NCBI RefSeq assembly: GCF_042688385.1
Contig: NZ_JBHUPY010000026.1
Span: 1-64,000 of the forward strand
From: Herpetosiphon sp042688385
GTDB taxonomy: Bacteria; Chloroflexota; Chloroflexia; Chloroflexales; Herpetosiphonaceae
Direction: 5' to 3'
Length of the DNA: 64,000 bases
The notes beneath the pieces were generated by a model, which was given only the letters and a program-made list of their open reading frames with translations, ran no database searches and had not been told where the DNA came from. The position numbers and the translations under genes are program-made. Shown here piece by piece: positions 24,855 through 34,088 of this stretch (positions are counted from its first letter, which is position 1; each line of letters begins with the position of its first letter).

Positions 24855-26399
24855 ATGAAATCAGTCTATCATCAGTATGTGCATAAAAGTGTACGTGGCA
24901 AAATTAGCCTTGCCTTATTAGCCATTATGCTGCTTGTGGTGCTGATTTTGTTAATTCCGCTGCGCTATATTGTCAATAGTTCGAGCCTGTTCGCTGAACA
25001 ACAAGAAATGCAAAACCACCTCGAACGGGTTCGGCGGGCGATTAACGCTGAGCTAACCCAAATCGATGCCCTTGTTTTGTCGATGGCAACGTGGGATGAA
25101 TCGTATAATTTTATCAATCAACGCACACCAACGTACATCGCCGAAAACACCAATGATGATGTTTTTCAGTTGTATAACATTCAAGCGATGCTCTATACCG
25201 ATCAACAAGGCACGATCGTCTTTGCCAAAACTTACGATTCCAAGCAAGCCAAACCTGTTGCCGTGCCGTTTGAGTTTTTTGATATTAATAATTTTTACCC
25301 CCAACTGCTGCAACATCCTACGCTTGATCAAGGCAAAACCAGCGTCGTGCGGGCTGGCACCAAACTCTGGCTTTTGGCAGCGCGCCCAATTATCACGAAT
25401 GAAGGTCAAGGCCCAGCTCGTGGCACATTAATTTATGGGCGGTTGGTTGATCAACAAGTGGTTGATCGAATCAATTATCAAACGCTCTTACCAGTGCAAT
25501 TAAGCGATTATCGCTTTTTAACGCCCAACCGTCAGCAGGTGGTGAGCGAGCTAGCCAACGATCAGCGCTTAGTTTCGCGGGCCTTCAACGAGAATACGCT
25601 CGAAGGCTTTGTGGTCTTTCCTGCGATCGATAATCAACCGTTGTTAGTAGCAACCTTGGCCTTGCCGCGCACAATCTACATTCAAGGTCAACGTACCTTT
25701 TGGCTGATTGCCAGCGCGGTGGGGATTGCTGGTTGTTTGGGCTTGCTCAGCCTGTTTTGGGCTTTGCGGCGCTTTATTTTCCATCCGTTGACCTCAATTG
25801 TTGGCGATTTGCGCCAGATCGACCCCAGCCAGCCCAATCAGCAACACATTAATTTTGCCAGCCCCGATGAATTAGGTCTATTGGCCAAAACTGTCAACCA
25901 AGCGCTGGATTCGTTGGCCATGGCGCAGCGCGAACAATTGGCCGCCGAAGCCAAGCGCAGCACCTTGCAAGCAGAAATGCTCGATAATCAACACAGCCAA
26001 TTACAAACCCAAGCCGCTTTGCTCGAACTGCAAAAGCAAACCTTGGCCGAACAAGCCTTACCATTAATTCCGGTTTCCCGCGAGGTTTTGGCCATGCCAT
26101 TAATTGGCCAAATTGATCTGGCGCGGGCTGAGCGCTTGCAAACCACAATTTTGCTAGGCATTGAAACCCATCGCGCCCGTAGCGTCATCCTCGATCTGAC
26201 GGGCGTTTCGCAGCTTGAGCAACAGGCAGCAATCGCGCTTGGCCAAACTGCTCAGGCCGTGCAATTATTGGGTGCACGCTTGTTGCTAACAGGGGCCAAT
26301 CCGGCGATTGCCGAAGAAATGGTGGCTGCTAATATCAATTTTGGCCAGATCGCAATTTATCAAACGCTGGCCGCAGGCATGCAAGCAGCATTGCGCTAA
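24855..26399 (+). CDS. CHASE4-HAMP-STAS membrane sensor
   Basis: The protein has 514 residues. Helix 1 lies at about 17-37. The extracytoplasmic part (40-275) contains the CHASE4 hallmark MATWDESYNF. Helix 2 lies at about 280-302, followed by a HAMP linker, a coiled coil (350-405), and a C-terminal STAS domain of RsbR type (PLIGQIDLARAERLQT, ILDLTGVSQLEQQAA). In RsbR/RsbS a DxTGV site is followed by phospho-acceptor residues; here DLTGVSQ keeps the first Thr but the next acceptor is replaced. There is no kinase, cyclase or GGDEF domain. It probably passes an external signal to a stressosome-like or anti-sigma partner. Confidence 0.82.
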   Translation: MKSVYHQYVHKSVRGKISLALLAIMLLVVLILLIPLRYIVNSSSLFAEQQEMQNHLERVRRAINAELTQIDALVLSMATWDESYNFINQRTPTYIAENTNDDVFQLYNIQAMLYTDQQGTIVFAKTYDSKQAKPVAVPFEFFDINNFYPQLLQHPTLDQGKTSVVRAGTKLWLLAARPIITNEGQGPARGTLIYGRLVDQQVVDRINYQTLLPVQLSDYRFLTPNRQQVVSELANDQRLVSRAFNENTLEGFVVFPAIDNQPLLVATLALPRTIYIQGQRTFWLIASAVGIAGCLGLLSLFWALRRFIFHPLTSIVGDLRQIDPSQPNQQHINFASPDELGLLAKTVNQALDSLAMAQREQLAAEAKRSTLQAEMLDNQHSQLQTQAALLELQKQTLAEQALPLIPVSREVLAMPLIGQIDLARAERLQTTILLGIETHRARSVILDLTGVSQLEQQAAIALGQTAQAVQLLGARLLLTGANPAIAEEMVAANINFGQIAIYQTLAAGMQAALR

Positions 26400-26737
26400 A
26401 TCCATTCGCATTAATTAAGATTTTGGCTCTGCCGCATCCAAACCCCGCTTCAGTCCCCGAACGAGGGGTGAATTTTGCCATGATTTGGCTCAATAACAGG
26501 GCTAGAGGTGAGGAACATATGGCAATTCTTCCCACCCAAATATCAGCATTTGGTTAAGCTTTGGCCGCTGTTAGCCGAAGTAAGCTAGAATATGCTAAAA
26601 TGTACAAGCCTGCATAACCCATCTTTCAGAGCGTTGTCGAATGCGGGGGCGTATGTTGTCCCTCGTGCAGGGATTGATCCGCTAGCTCTATCACCCCAAA
26701 TGGTGGGACTGCATCTTAAAAGTAGGAGTCGATGGCT
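26400..26737 (+). promoter_or_regulatory. promoter and structured 5' leader of the ArsR-type gene
   Basis: The 338-bp spacer has no gene. An extended -10 (TGCTAAAAT, 26593-26601) predicts a leader of about 130 nt. That leader can form GCGG...CCGC closing over CCCTCGTGCAGGG (about 26643-26683) and a small CACC...GGTG hairpin (26689-26704) before the AGGAG site. The 5' part of the spacer shows nothing clear. Confidence 0.5.
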
Positions 26738-27817
26738 ATGACTGAACTCGTTCGCGCTCAACCGGCATTTAAAGTTGATTTTGTCCCATCACTTGGGTTG
26801 GATCTGCTTTCGACAATGGGTCTGATTGGAATTGTTCACGATTTTGAGGGCTTAGATGCTTGGCTGGTTGAAGCTGCTGCGAGTGTGCCACCACGCTTAC
26901 GCCACGATATTCAGCTGGCAATGCGCTTGGGCGTGTATCCCTATGTTGTGGTTGAAACGGTGGCTGGCCAACTTTTAGCCCCTGGTGCTGCTGGCCACGA
27001 CGATTTTAATGGCTTGATCGATGATCTCAAAGCGCTTTCGGCCCAAGAATGTGCTGCTATCGTGCATAAAATTGTGCAACGCACTGCCGCCAATGCAGAT
27101 ATTGAATTATTGCATACGCCAGCAGAAATTATTGCTGATCAAGAGCAATTAGAAGAATTATTGGCTAAAATGCAATTTCCAGTCGATACCGAAGAATTAA
27201 TCGAATTGTTGCAACAGCCAACCGAATGGCGTGATTTATTGGTTTCAACAATTCAGCGCTTCTGGGATCGCATTTATCGCGAGCAATATGAATTGCAACA
27301 AGCTCGCCGTGAACGGAATGCCCATTATCATCGTACGCATCAATATAGTGTTAACTTCCGCGATTTATTTGCTGGTGTAACTGGCCGCCGCTTGCCAGAC
27401 CATATTCACGAACGGCTTGGCACAATTAGCACCGTACGCTTTGTGCCTTCACAATATATCGGACCATATTTGTCGTTTCTGTTTAATAATTCATTACTTA
27501 CTGTGTTTTATAATAGTAGCACCACACCTGCCGAAGGCGATGAGCAAACTGAGCGTACTCAAAGCCTCTATCAACCATTAGCCGCCTTGGCCGATAAAAC
27601 GCGCCTGCAAATTATGACGTTGTTGCATGGCCGTGAATTATATGCCCAAGAAATTGTCAATTTGCTTGATATTCATCAATCGGCGGTTTCGCGCCATTTG
27701 AAGTTGATGGAAACCTCTGGTGTGCTGAATGTGCGGCGCGATAAAGGCGCAAAATATTATTCAATCAATCGCCAACGGATTGAGGAAATTTCAGCGCGCT
27801 TGCGTGAATTTGTCTAA
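26738..27817 (+). CDS. regulator with unknown N-domain and ArsR-type winged helix
   Basis: The protein has 359 residues. The last 80 are an ArsR/SmtB winged helix (LADKTRLQIMTLLHGRELYA, IHQSAVSRHLKLMETSGVL, RRDKGAKYYSI). No metal-binding CxC motif is present. The first 270 residues are acidic and helical with no recognised family; ArsR-domain proteins with this layout are often ligand- or protein-responsive repressors. Two ATGs compete: the second (26738) has AGGAG 9 nt upstream, the first only 3 nt, so the second is chosen. PPK2 follows after a terminator, so co-regulation is uncertain. Confidence 0.8.
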   Translation: MTELVRAQPAFKVDFVPSLGLDLLSTMGLIGIVHDFEGLDAWLVEAAASVPPRLRHDIQLAMRLGVYPYVVVETVAGQLLAPGAAGHDDFNGLIDDLKALSAQECAAIVHKIVQRTAANADIELLHTPAEIIADQEQLEELLAKMQFPVDTEELIELLQQPTEWRDLLVSTIQRFWDRIYREQYELQQARRERNAHYHRTHQYSVNFRDLFAGVTGRRLPDHIHERLGTISTVRFVPSQYIGPYLSFLFNNSLLTVFYNSSTTPAEGDEQTERTQSLYQPLAALADKTRLQIMTLLHGRELYAQEIVNLLDIHQSAVSRHLKLMETSGVLNVRRDKGAKYYSINRQRIEEISARLREFV

Positions 27818-27829
27818 GCATTCGTGCTA

Positions 27830-27854
27830 ACGCTCCGTGATTACGGGGCGTTTT
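27830..27854 (+). terminator. terminator between the regulator and ppk2
   Basis: ACGCTCCGT pairs with ACGGGGCGT (one G-U pair) around GATT, followed by TTTT. Confidence 0.75.
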
Positions 27855-27873
27855 GCATTTAAAGGAGCCTATC

Positions 27874-28740
27874 ATGTCAATGCTTGACCAAGTTGATTTA
27901 TCGCTGCATTTGGGCAAAAAATCCTACGAGCGCCAACTTGCTGAATTGCAATTTAAAATGTTACGCTTACAACGCGCCGTAACCCAAATTGGCCATCGCA
28001 TGGTGTTGGTTTTTGAAGGCTGGGATGCCAGCGGCAAAGGCGGCGCAATCAAACGCCTGACCGAAGCGCTCGATCCACGCGGGTTTGTGGTGCATCCAAT
28101 TGCTGCGCCCACGCCAGAAGAACGCGCCCACAACTATCTTTGGCGCTTCTGGAACCGCATGCCGCGTGATGGCCAAATGGTGCTCTTTGACCGTTCGTGG
28201 TATGGCCGCGTGCTGGTCGAGCGGGTTGAGGGCTTTGCGACGATGCGCGAGTGGAGCCAAGCCTATGGCGAAATCAACGATTTTGAACGAATTTTACATA
28301 ACGATCGAACCTCAATTTTGAAATTCTTCCTGCATATCTCCAGCGAGGAGCAAGAAAAACGCTTTCGCGACCGCGAACAAGATCCGCTCAAAACCTGGAA
28401 ATTAACCGAAGAAGATTGGCGCAATCGCGAAAAATGGCCAGAATATGCGATTGCCACCGATGAAATGTTGGCTCGTACCTCAAGCGAAAACGCGCCATGG
28501 CAAGTCATTCCTGCCAACGACAAACGCTGGGCACGGATTGCGATTCTCAAAGCTGTGGTCGAAATGCTGGTTGCCGATATGCCGTTCGAGTTTGACGACG
28601 ACAATGTGTTGGTGCTTGATCGTTCGGGAGCCTATGCCTTGGTTGATGCTGGCAAACTTGATGCCAAAGCGGTTGAAGCAGTCATTGCCGAAGAAGAAAA
28701 AGTGCGTAAATTGCTCAAAAAGCAACGCAAAGCCGACTAA
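27874..28740 (+). CDS. ppk2: polyphosphate kinase 2 family
   Basis: The protein has 288 residues and transfers phosphate between polyphosphate and nucleotides. Walker A is GWDASGKGGAIKRL, followed by LDPRGFVVHPIAAPTPEERA and the Walker B/lid region FDRSWYGRVLVERVEGF. The single-domain length fits class I or III PPK2 enzymes, which act on NDP or NMP; the subclass cannot be fixed. AAGGAG lies 7 nt before the ATG at 27874, so seven upstream codons are excluded. The C-terminus is lysine-rich. Confidence 0.9.
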   Translation: MSMLDQVDLSLHLGKKSYERQLAELQFKMLRLQRAVTQIGHRMVLVFEGWDASGKGGAIKRLTEALDPRGFVVHPIAAPTPEERAHNYLWRFWNRMPRDGQMVLFDRSWYGRVLVERVEGFATMREWSQAYGEINDFERILHNDRTSILKFFLHISSEEQEKRFRDREQDPLKTWKLTEEDWRNREKWPEYAIATDEMLARTSSENAPWQVIPANDKRWARIAILKAVVEMLVADMPFEFDDDNVLVLDRSGAYALVDAGKLDAKAVEAVIAEEEKVRKLLKKQRKAD

Positions 28741-28836
28741 CAAGCGGATTTGCGTCAAGCTTGATCCAAAATGTTGCCTAAATAGTTGGCTAGCCCGTAC
28801 AATACAGCCCGACACATCAGATTAAGGAAGCTAACA

Positions 28837-29841
28837 ATGCACAATTTAGCAATTTATGGCTTTGGTGGAGTCGGGCGGGCGGTGCTAGCCCAAGCATTGC
28901 CCCATTTTACACTGGCCTTGGTGGCCGATCGTTCTGGCTATGTGGTAGGGCCGTTGAGCAACGAACGCTGGTTGGCGGTTGCGGCAGCCAAAGCCCAAGG
29001 CGCAACTTTAGCCAGCTTACCAGAAGGAACCAGCGGCGATTGGCGAGCTGCCTTGCCTGCTGGCTGTTTGGTGGCTGATACCACCGCCGAAGCCAACGCC
29101 GCCCAATTGGTCGAATTAGTTGCCAGTGGCCAGCGTTTAGCCTTGGCCAACAAAAAACCATTGTGCGAAGATTTGAACCTGTTTCAAGCCTTGGTTGGCA
29201 AGCGCCGCACCCGCTACGAAGCCACAGTTGGTGCAGGCTTACCAATTGTCGTCACCACCAATTTGCTGCGTGACACTGGCGATCAGGTGCAACGGATCGA
29301 AGGTTGTTTGAGTGGTACCTTGGGCTTTTTGCTCTCGTCGATTGAACAAGGCCAGCCCTATTCCGCCGCCGTGCGCGAAGCCAAAGCCTTAGGCTGGACG
29401 GAACCAGACCCGCGCGATGACTTGGGCGGGGTTGATGTTGCCCGCAAAGCCTTGATTCTCGGACGGACATTAGGCTATCAATGGAACTTGAGCGAGATTG
29501 CGATTGAGCCATTGTATCCTGCTGAGTTTGCAGGCTTAAGCATTGCTGAATTTATGGCCCAACTTGAGCAACTTGATGCTGGCTATGCCCAACGCCAAGC
29601 TGATGCTGTGGCCCAAGGCCAAACCTTGCGCTACGTGGCCTCGATTACGCCCGCTGGTGCGCGGGTTGGCTTGCAAGCAGTTGCCAACACTAGCCCGCTT
29701 GGCTCGCTCAAAGGCCCAGATAATATGGTGGCTTGGACGACCAAGCGCTACCAGGAACGCCCATTGGTAGTGCGCGGGCCTGGCGCAGGCGTTGAAGTAA
29801 CCGCCTCGGCAGTCTTGTTCGACCTCTTGGCCTTGCGCTAA
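28837..29841 (+). CDS. hom: homoserine dehydrogenase
   Basis: The protein has 334 residues and reduces aspartate semialdehyde to homoserine for Thr and Met synthesis. The NAD(P) motif is YGFGGVGRAV, then LANKKPLCED, GLPIVVTTNLLRDTGD, and the signature EPDPRDDLGGVDVARKALILGR with the catalytic Lys region. No C-terminal ACT domain is present, so it is the short, probably feedback-insensitive type. The ATG at 28837 has AAGGA upstream; the longer frame from 28786 lacks family similarity. TACAAT (28798-28803) is a likely -10. Confidence 0.9.
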   Translation: MHNLAIYGFGGVGRAVLAQALPHFTLALVADRSGYVVGPLSNERWLAVAAAKAQGATLASLPEGTSGDWRAALPAGCLVADTTAEANAAQLVELVASGQRLALANKKPLCEDLNLFQALVGKRRTRYEATVGAGLPIVVTTNLLRDTGDQVQRIEGCLSGTLGFLLSSIEQGQPYSAAVREAKALGWTEPDPRDDLGGVDVARKALILGRTLGYQWNLSEIAIEPLYPAEFAGLSIAEFMAQLEQLDAGYAQRQADAVAQGQTLRYVASITPAGARVGLQAVANTSPLGSLKGPDNMVAWTTKRYQERPLVVRGPGAGVEVTASAVLFDLLALR

Positions 29842-29870
29842 AAAAAGACCGTGGTCAATGAAGACCACGG
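29841..29870 (-). terminator. terminator of the ABC exporter operon
   Basis: CCGTGGTC (29849-29856) pairs with GACCACGG (29863-29870). On the minus strand it is followed by TCTTTTTT, which overlaps the end of the convergent hom gene. Confidence 0.85.
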
Positions 29871-29895
29871 CCCAAACCCTCTTGAGAGCTACAAG

Positions 29896-30735
29896 CTATT
29901 GCCCCGCCATATCCCGCCGTTGAAACAGTAATATTCCAAAAATAATTGAGCCAAAGATATAGGCCGCTACCACGATGATACTGGTTGTCAGCGATACTTG
30001 GGTTCCAAACATACCTTCAAGCATGCCGAGCGTCATGGTTTTTTGCTCACCATCATATAACCAATTGGCTTCAAGATTGCTAATGTGTAAATTAGGGAGA
30101 ATTTTGGCAGCTAATTTGGAAAGACTTGCGGCAACACTAAATATAGTATTCCCAACAATCCCAAACACAATCCCCATAACCGTTGAGCGACTGGCCATGG
30201 TTACCAACAGCGTAATTGACGAAAAGACAATCAACTGCAAAAAGATTGGCACAAGCGATTTGAAGAGTCCTGATGCTGAAAACTGATCCATATTGCTGAT
30301 ATCACCACCAACAATCACATTGGCAAGCACCCCTAGGAGTGCACCCAAAATCAGCGAAGTGGCAATCAATACGGTCATAAACAGCAAACAGATCACAACT
30401 TTGATAATGATGAAATCACTGCGGCGCGCGCGGCGTGGCAGCAGCACTTTCCAAGTATCATTGGTGTATTCAGCGCCAATGCTGTTGCTCATAAAGACAA
30501 TTGCTAAAATCGAGCCAAGTTGGCTCAGCACAATTAATGGTACTTGTAAGCTCGTGGGAAACAAGGTTAGTTGACGAATTTGTTCAGCAAATTGGCTATC
30601 CATACCTTCGTACAAGGATATCCCAACCATGCCCAAAAAACCAAGCAAAATAATACCTAAGGTAACGAGAAACAAACCAATATTAGCTGGACGTTTATAG
30701 GTTTTTGTCCATTCAGCGCGAAATAAATTCCACAT
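29896..30735 (-). CDS. ABC-2 type transporter permease
   Basis: The protein has 279 residues with six hydrophobic helices and the usual ABC-2 opening (LFRAEWTKTYKRPANIGLFL). It starts 2 nt after the stop of the ATPase gene, so the two are translated together. Such pairs export peptides, lipids or drugs; the substrate is unknown. A large extracytoplasmic loop lies between helices 1 and 2. Confidence 0.85.
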   Translation of the reverse strand: MWNLFRAEWTKTYKRPANIGLFLVTLGIILLGFLGMVGISLYEGMDSQFAEQIRQLTLFPTSLQVPLIVLSQLGSILAIVFMSNSIGAEYTNDTWKVLLPRRARRSDFIIIKVVICLLFMTVLIATSLILGALLGVLANVIVGGDISNMDQFSASGLFKSLVPIFLQLIVFSSITLLVTMASRSTVMGIVFGIVGNTIFSVAASLSKLAAKILPNLHISNLEANWLYDGEQKTMTLGMLEGMFGTQVSLTTSIIVVAAYIFGSIIFGILLFQRRDMAGQ

Positions 30736-30737
30736 TA

Positions 30738-31700
30738 TTAGCGACCCCCTACCACAACTTCAGTCAATGGTTGTGGCGCAGCTGCGCCACTGTTACCAGT
30801 AATTTCCAAGAACAACGATTCGAGCGAGCGTTGGCGCACCACCACTTGGAACACATCAACATCAGCTTGCACCAATTTGCGCATTACTTGTGGCACATCC
30901 TGCGGCTCGGCGTTGATATTAATCCAGTGCTGGTCAAAGCTGGTGGCTTTTAATTCGGGGAATTCTTTCAAAATGGCCATGGCTTTTTCAAATGGTGCAG
31001 CTTCGATTGCATAGCCTGGGCCGCCTTCAGCAGCGAGCAAATCGCGCACCCGACCTTGTTTGATTGTTACGCCTTTTTGAATAATTGCCACATTCGAGCA
31101 AACTTGTTCCACTTCAAACAACAAGTGGCTCGAAAGGAAGACGGTGCGGCCTTCTTGGCCCATGCGCAAAATCAAATTCCGCATTTCGACCGTCCCCGCA
31201 GGGTCAAGCCCGTTGGTTGGCTCATCGAGAAACACTAGTTTGGGGTCGTTGAGCAGGGTTGCTGCCACGCCAAGTCGTTGCTTCATCCCCAACGAATAGG
31301 TTTTAACTTTATCTTTTTCGCGGCCACGCAAGCCGACAAATTCAATTAATTCATCATAGCGAGCTTGCGGTAAATCATGACCGCCAGAACGGGCTAAGAG
31401 ACGCAAATTTTCTAAGCCCGACATAAAGGTATAAAATGCTGGCGATTCTACAATTGCCCCAACATATGGTGCAATGTTTTGGCGAGCATGTAAAATATCA
31501 TGGCCAAAAACTGCTGCTTTCCCAGCTGTTGGTCGGATCAGCCCCAATAACATGCGGATGGTGGTGGTTTTACCCGCACCGTTTGGGCCTAAGAAGCCGT
31601 AAATCGTACCTTCTGGAATATGTAAACTTAAATTATTCACTGCTGGGACATTTTTATAGACTTTCGTCAATCCTTCAGCGGTAATTGCGATTCCACTCAT
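30738..31700 (-). CDS. ABC transporter ATP-binding protein
   Basis: The protein has 320 residues. Walker A is GPNGAGKTTT, the signature YSLGMKQRLGVA, Walker B LVFLDEPTNGLDP and the switch His is in FLSSHLLFEVE. It drives the adjacent permease. The ATG at 31700 follows GAGGAGC; a longer frame to 31751 is rejected. It lies just downstream of a LuxR-type two-component system, a layout common for envelope-stress or bacitracin-type export systems. Confidence 0.92.
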   Translation of the reverse strand: MSGIAITAEGLTKVYKNVPAVNNLSLHIPEGTIYGFLGPNGAGKTTTIRMLLGLIRPTAGKAAVFGHDILHARQNIAPYVGAIVESPAFYTFMSGLENLRLLARSGGHDLPQARYDELIEFVGLRGREKDKVKTYSLGMKQRLGVAATLLNDPKLVFLDEPTNGLDPAGTVEMRNLILRMGQEGRTVFLSSHLLFEVEQVCSNVAIIQKGVTIKQGRVRDLLAAEGGPGYAIEAAPFEKAMAILKEFPELKATSFDQHWININAEPQDVPQVMRKLVQADVDVFQVVVRQRSLESLFLEITGNSGAAAPQPLTEVVVGGR

Positions 31701-31723
31701 AGAATGCTCCTCTATAGGCTGTG

Positions 31724-31744
31724 ATGTTAGTATAACGTTAACAT
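31724..31744. promoter_or_regulatory. inverted repeat in the ABC promoter
   Basis: ATGTTA and TAACAT are separated by 9 bp and overlap TATACT, a -10-like element on the minus strand, 24-44 nt before the ATPase start. It could be the site of the neighbouring LuxR-type regulator. Confidence 0.45.
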
Positions 31745-31765
31745 TACACACATTGTTGCATTATA

Positions 31766-32425
31766 TTATTTATTTTGTTCATCATCAAGCGGAACAAGGC
31801 GCTCACGTAAGGCCATGATTGCCGCTTGCGTGCGATCTTGCAAATGTAACTTGGATAAAATATTGCTGACGTGGGTTTTAACCGTACGCTCACCAATGAC
31901 CAAATGATCGGCAATTTCAGCATTGCTCATGCCACGAGCAATACACGTTAACACTTCGCGTTCGCGTTCGGTCAGCGTATCCAACGGCGAGCGCCGCGAG
32001 CTGGTAAGTTCGGTCATCAGGCGCGAGGCAACCATCGGGTGCAAGGTCGCTTCACCGCGCCGTGCCGCGCGAATCGCCGCTACCAAGGCATCAGGCCCAA
32101 CATCTTTGAGCAAATATGAGAGCGCTCCCGCCTTGATTGCCGGAAAAATTCGCTCATCTTCGCTATACGATGTTAGCACAATTACTTGGGTTGACGGCGA
32201 GGCTCCACGCACTTGGCGGGTTGCTTCCACGCCGTCGATGCCAGGCATCAGCAAATCCATCAACACCACGTCGGGCAACACTTGGCTGACAACCTGAACG
32301 CCTTCCTCGCCTGAAGCAGCCTCGCCCACAATCTCAATATCTGGTTGCGTATCCAAGAAGGCGCGCAATCCGACCCGTACCACGACATGATCATCAACTA
32401 AAACAATTCGAATTTGCTCGTGCAT
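31766..32425 (-). CDS. NarL/LuxR-type response regulator
   Basis: The protein has 219 residues. The receiver has IVLVDDH, phospho-Asp in VVLMDLLMPGIDG, and the switch Lys in YLLKDVGPDALV. The C-terminal LuxR HTH is LTEREREVLTCIARGMSNAE followed by IADHLVIGERTVKTHVSNILSKL. The ATG at 32425 has GGACGGAG upstream; the listed longer frame runs into the kinase gene. It is paired with the kinase 19 nt upstream and probably controls the adjacent ABC exporter. Confidence 0.9.
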   Translation of the reverse strand: MHEQIRIVLVDDHVVVRVGLRAFLDTQPDIEIVGEAASGEEGVQVVSQVLPDVVLMDLLMPGIDGVEATRQVRGASPSTQVIVLTSYSEDERIFPAIKAGALSYLLKDVGPDALVAAIRAARRGEATLHPMVASRLMTELTSSRRSPLDTLTEREREVLTCIARGMSNAEIADHLVIGERTVKTHVSNILSKLHLQDRTQAAIMALRERLVPLDDEQNK

Positions 32426-32444
32426 GCTCCGTCCCTTCGTGCTA

Positions 32445-34088
32445 TTAACGCGGCTCCACCAGAAGCCCGGTTTGGCTGCGTGGTACAACGATGCGCAGGC
32501 TTGTACCTTGGCCCGGAGCGGCGGTTACTTCGACTGTGCCGCCAACTGCATTGGCACGCTCCTGAATGCTAATTAAGCCAAGCGAGTGCGAGTTGCGTGG
32601 TTGCTGCAGATCAAAGCCACGGCCACGGTCGCTCACTTCTAAAATGGTGCGTTGGGCCTCGTATTCGAGGTTGACACTGGCACTATTAACCCCGCTATGC
32701 TTGGTAATGTTGGCCAACGCTTCTTGACAGATGCGATAGAACGCTTGCTCGTGATCTAAGGGAATGCGCCGTTCGCCGTTGATGTTGAGCTGAATTTGCA
32801 GGCCTTGACGACGAGCAGCCTCTTCGACCAGTTGACGTAAGGCTGGAACCAAGCCTTGATCGCCAAGTGCTGCTGGCCGCAAAGCGAAGATCAAGCCTCT
32901 GGTTTCGTGCAAGGCGCGTTGGGCCATTTGGCTGAGTTGTTCAACTTGGCTACGCGCCTTATCGGGCTGGGCTGGCAACAAATTGCGCGCTGCTGCTGCC
33001 AACATCGTGACGCTAAATAGTTCTTGGCTGACGCTATCGTGTAAATCGCGGGCAAGCCGATTGCGCTCTTCGACAATTGCCAATTGGCCTGCTTGTTCCA
33101 CCAACGCTGCATTACGATCAGCAAGTTGACGTAACATTTTGACGTTCGATTCGAGCTCTTGGGCCATGCTATCAAAGCGGCGGGCTAATTGGCCAATTTC
33201 ATCGCTGGCTGTGTCGTTGACGCGCACACTCAAGTTGCCTGCGGCCAAACTATCGGTGGCTTTGGTGAGCTGAACCAAGCGGCGCACAAAATTACGCGCC
33301 ACAAACCAGCCATACACCATGCCAATAATTGCATTAGCAATCAGCGAAACAACCGAACTAACCATAAAAATAATCACCATCAGCAGCGCAACAATCACTT
33401 GATTTTGGCTCAATGGCCGCGAACGAACGTACAATGCGCCAATCACTTGGTTGGCTTGGTCACGAATCGGCGTTGCAATTACTAAATAATTGTCATAATT
33501 CCACGTTAGCTGATCAATGTCGTTGCTGCCTGCCAGTGCTGCCTGCACAACCCGCCGATCATTGCCAATCACCGAATCATTCCATGGTTGGCCAGCAGGG
33601 GTATTGCGGGGAAACGTGCCACCGAGCACCGTTCCCTTGGCATCGAGCAGCAGCAAATGATAACTTTGGCTGAAATCATTGGTTGCCTCTGGGGTAAAGG
33701 CCTCAGCAGGCATCAAAATAATCTCTTGCGAAAGATCACTGGGCGTATTATTAACCGTATTGCTGATTGCCAATTCGAGATTATTTTGCAAAAACTGGCC
33801 GCGCAACGAGCCAAAACGATAGCGCAAAACGTGTTGGATTGTGCGCGAATCGGTTGGCTCTTGCAGCATTGCGCTAAATTCAGCTGCATGATTTTGCGCG
33901 GCGCTGAGGAGCGTCGGTGCATTAAGCGGTGGCGCAGCACCCATGACCACGATAAAGGCTAAGGTATTGATCAATAGGGTCAGCGCTACGCTGATCCACA
34001 CATATGACCATGTGAGTTTCCAGCGTAGCGTGCCAAAGCGTTGGCGCAAGCGATGGCGCAAGCTTAATTTATGATGCTGCTGCTGCAC
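32445..34088 (-). CDS. membrane sensor histidine kinase (HisKA_3 type)
   Basis: The protein has 547 residues. Helices lie at about 27-50 and 232-258, with an extracytoplasmic sensor of about 180 residues between. HAMP spans about 258-312. The dimerisation helix carries His350 in RLARDLHDSVSQELFSV. The HATPase domain has ITKHSGVNSA (N box), DRGRGFD and GLISIQERA. The GTG start has GAGAGG 6 nt upstream and overlaps the preceding gene by 20 nt. The class is NarX/LiaS-like and its partner is the regulator at 31766. Confidence 0.9.
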   Translation of the reverse strand: MQQQHHKLSLRHRLRQRFGTLRWKLTWSYVWISVALTLLINTLAFIVVMGAAPPLNAPTLLSAAQNHAAEFSAMLQEPTDSRTIQHVLRYRFGSLRGQFLQNNLELAISNTVNNTPSDLSQEIILMPAEAFTPEATNDFSQSYHLLLLDAKGTVLGGTFPRNTPAGQPWNDSVIGNDRRVVQAALAGSNDIDQLTWNYDNYLVIATPIRDQANQVIGALYVRSRPLSQNQVIVALLMVIIFMVSSVVSLIANAIIGMVYGWFVARNFVRRLVQLTKATDSLAAGNLSVRVNDTASDEIGQLARRFDSMAQELESNVKMLRQLADRNAALVEQAGQLAIVEERNRLARDLHDSVSQELFSVTMLAAAARNLLPAQPDKARSQVEQLSQMAQRALHETRGLIFALRPAALGDQGLVPALRQLVEEAARRQGLQIQLNINGERRIPLDHEQAFYRICQEALANITKHSGVNSASVNLEYEAQRTILEVSDRGRGFDLQQPRNSHSLGLISIQERANAVGGTVEVTAAPGQGTSLRIVVPRSQTGLLVEPR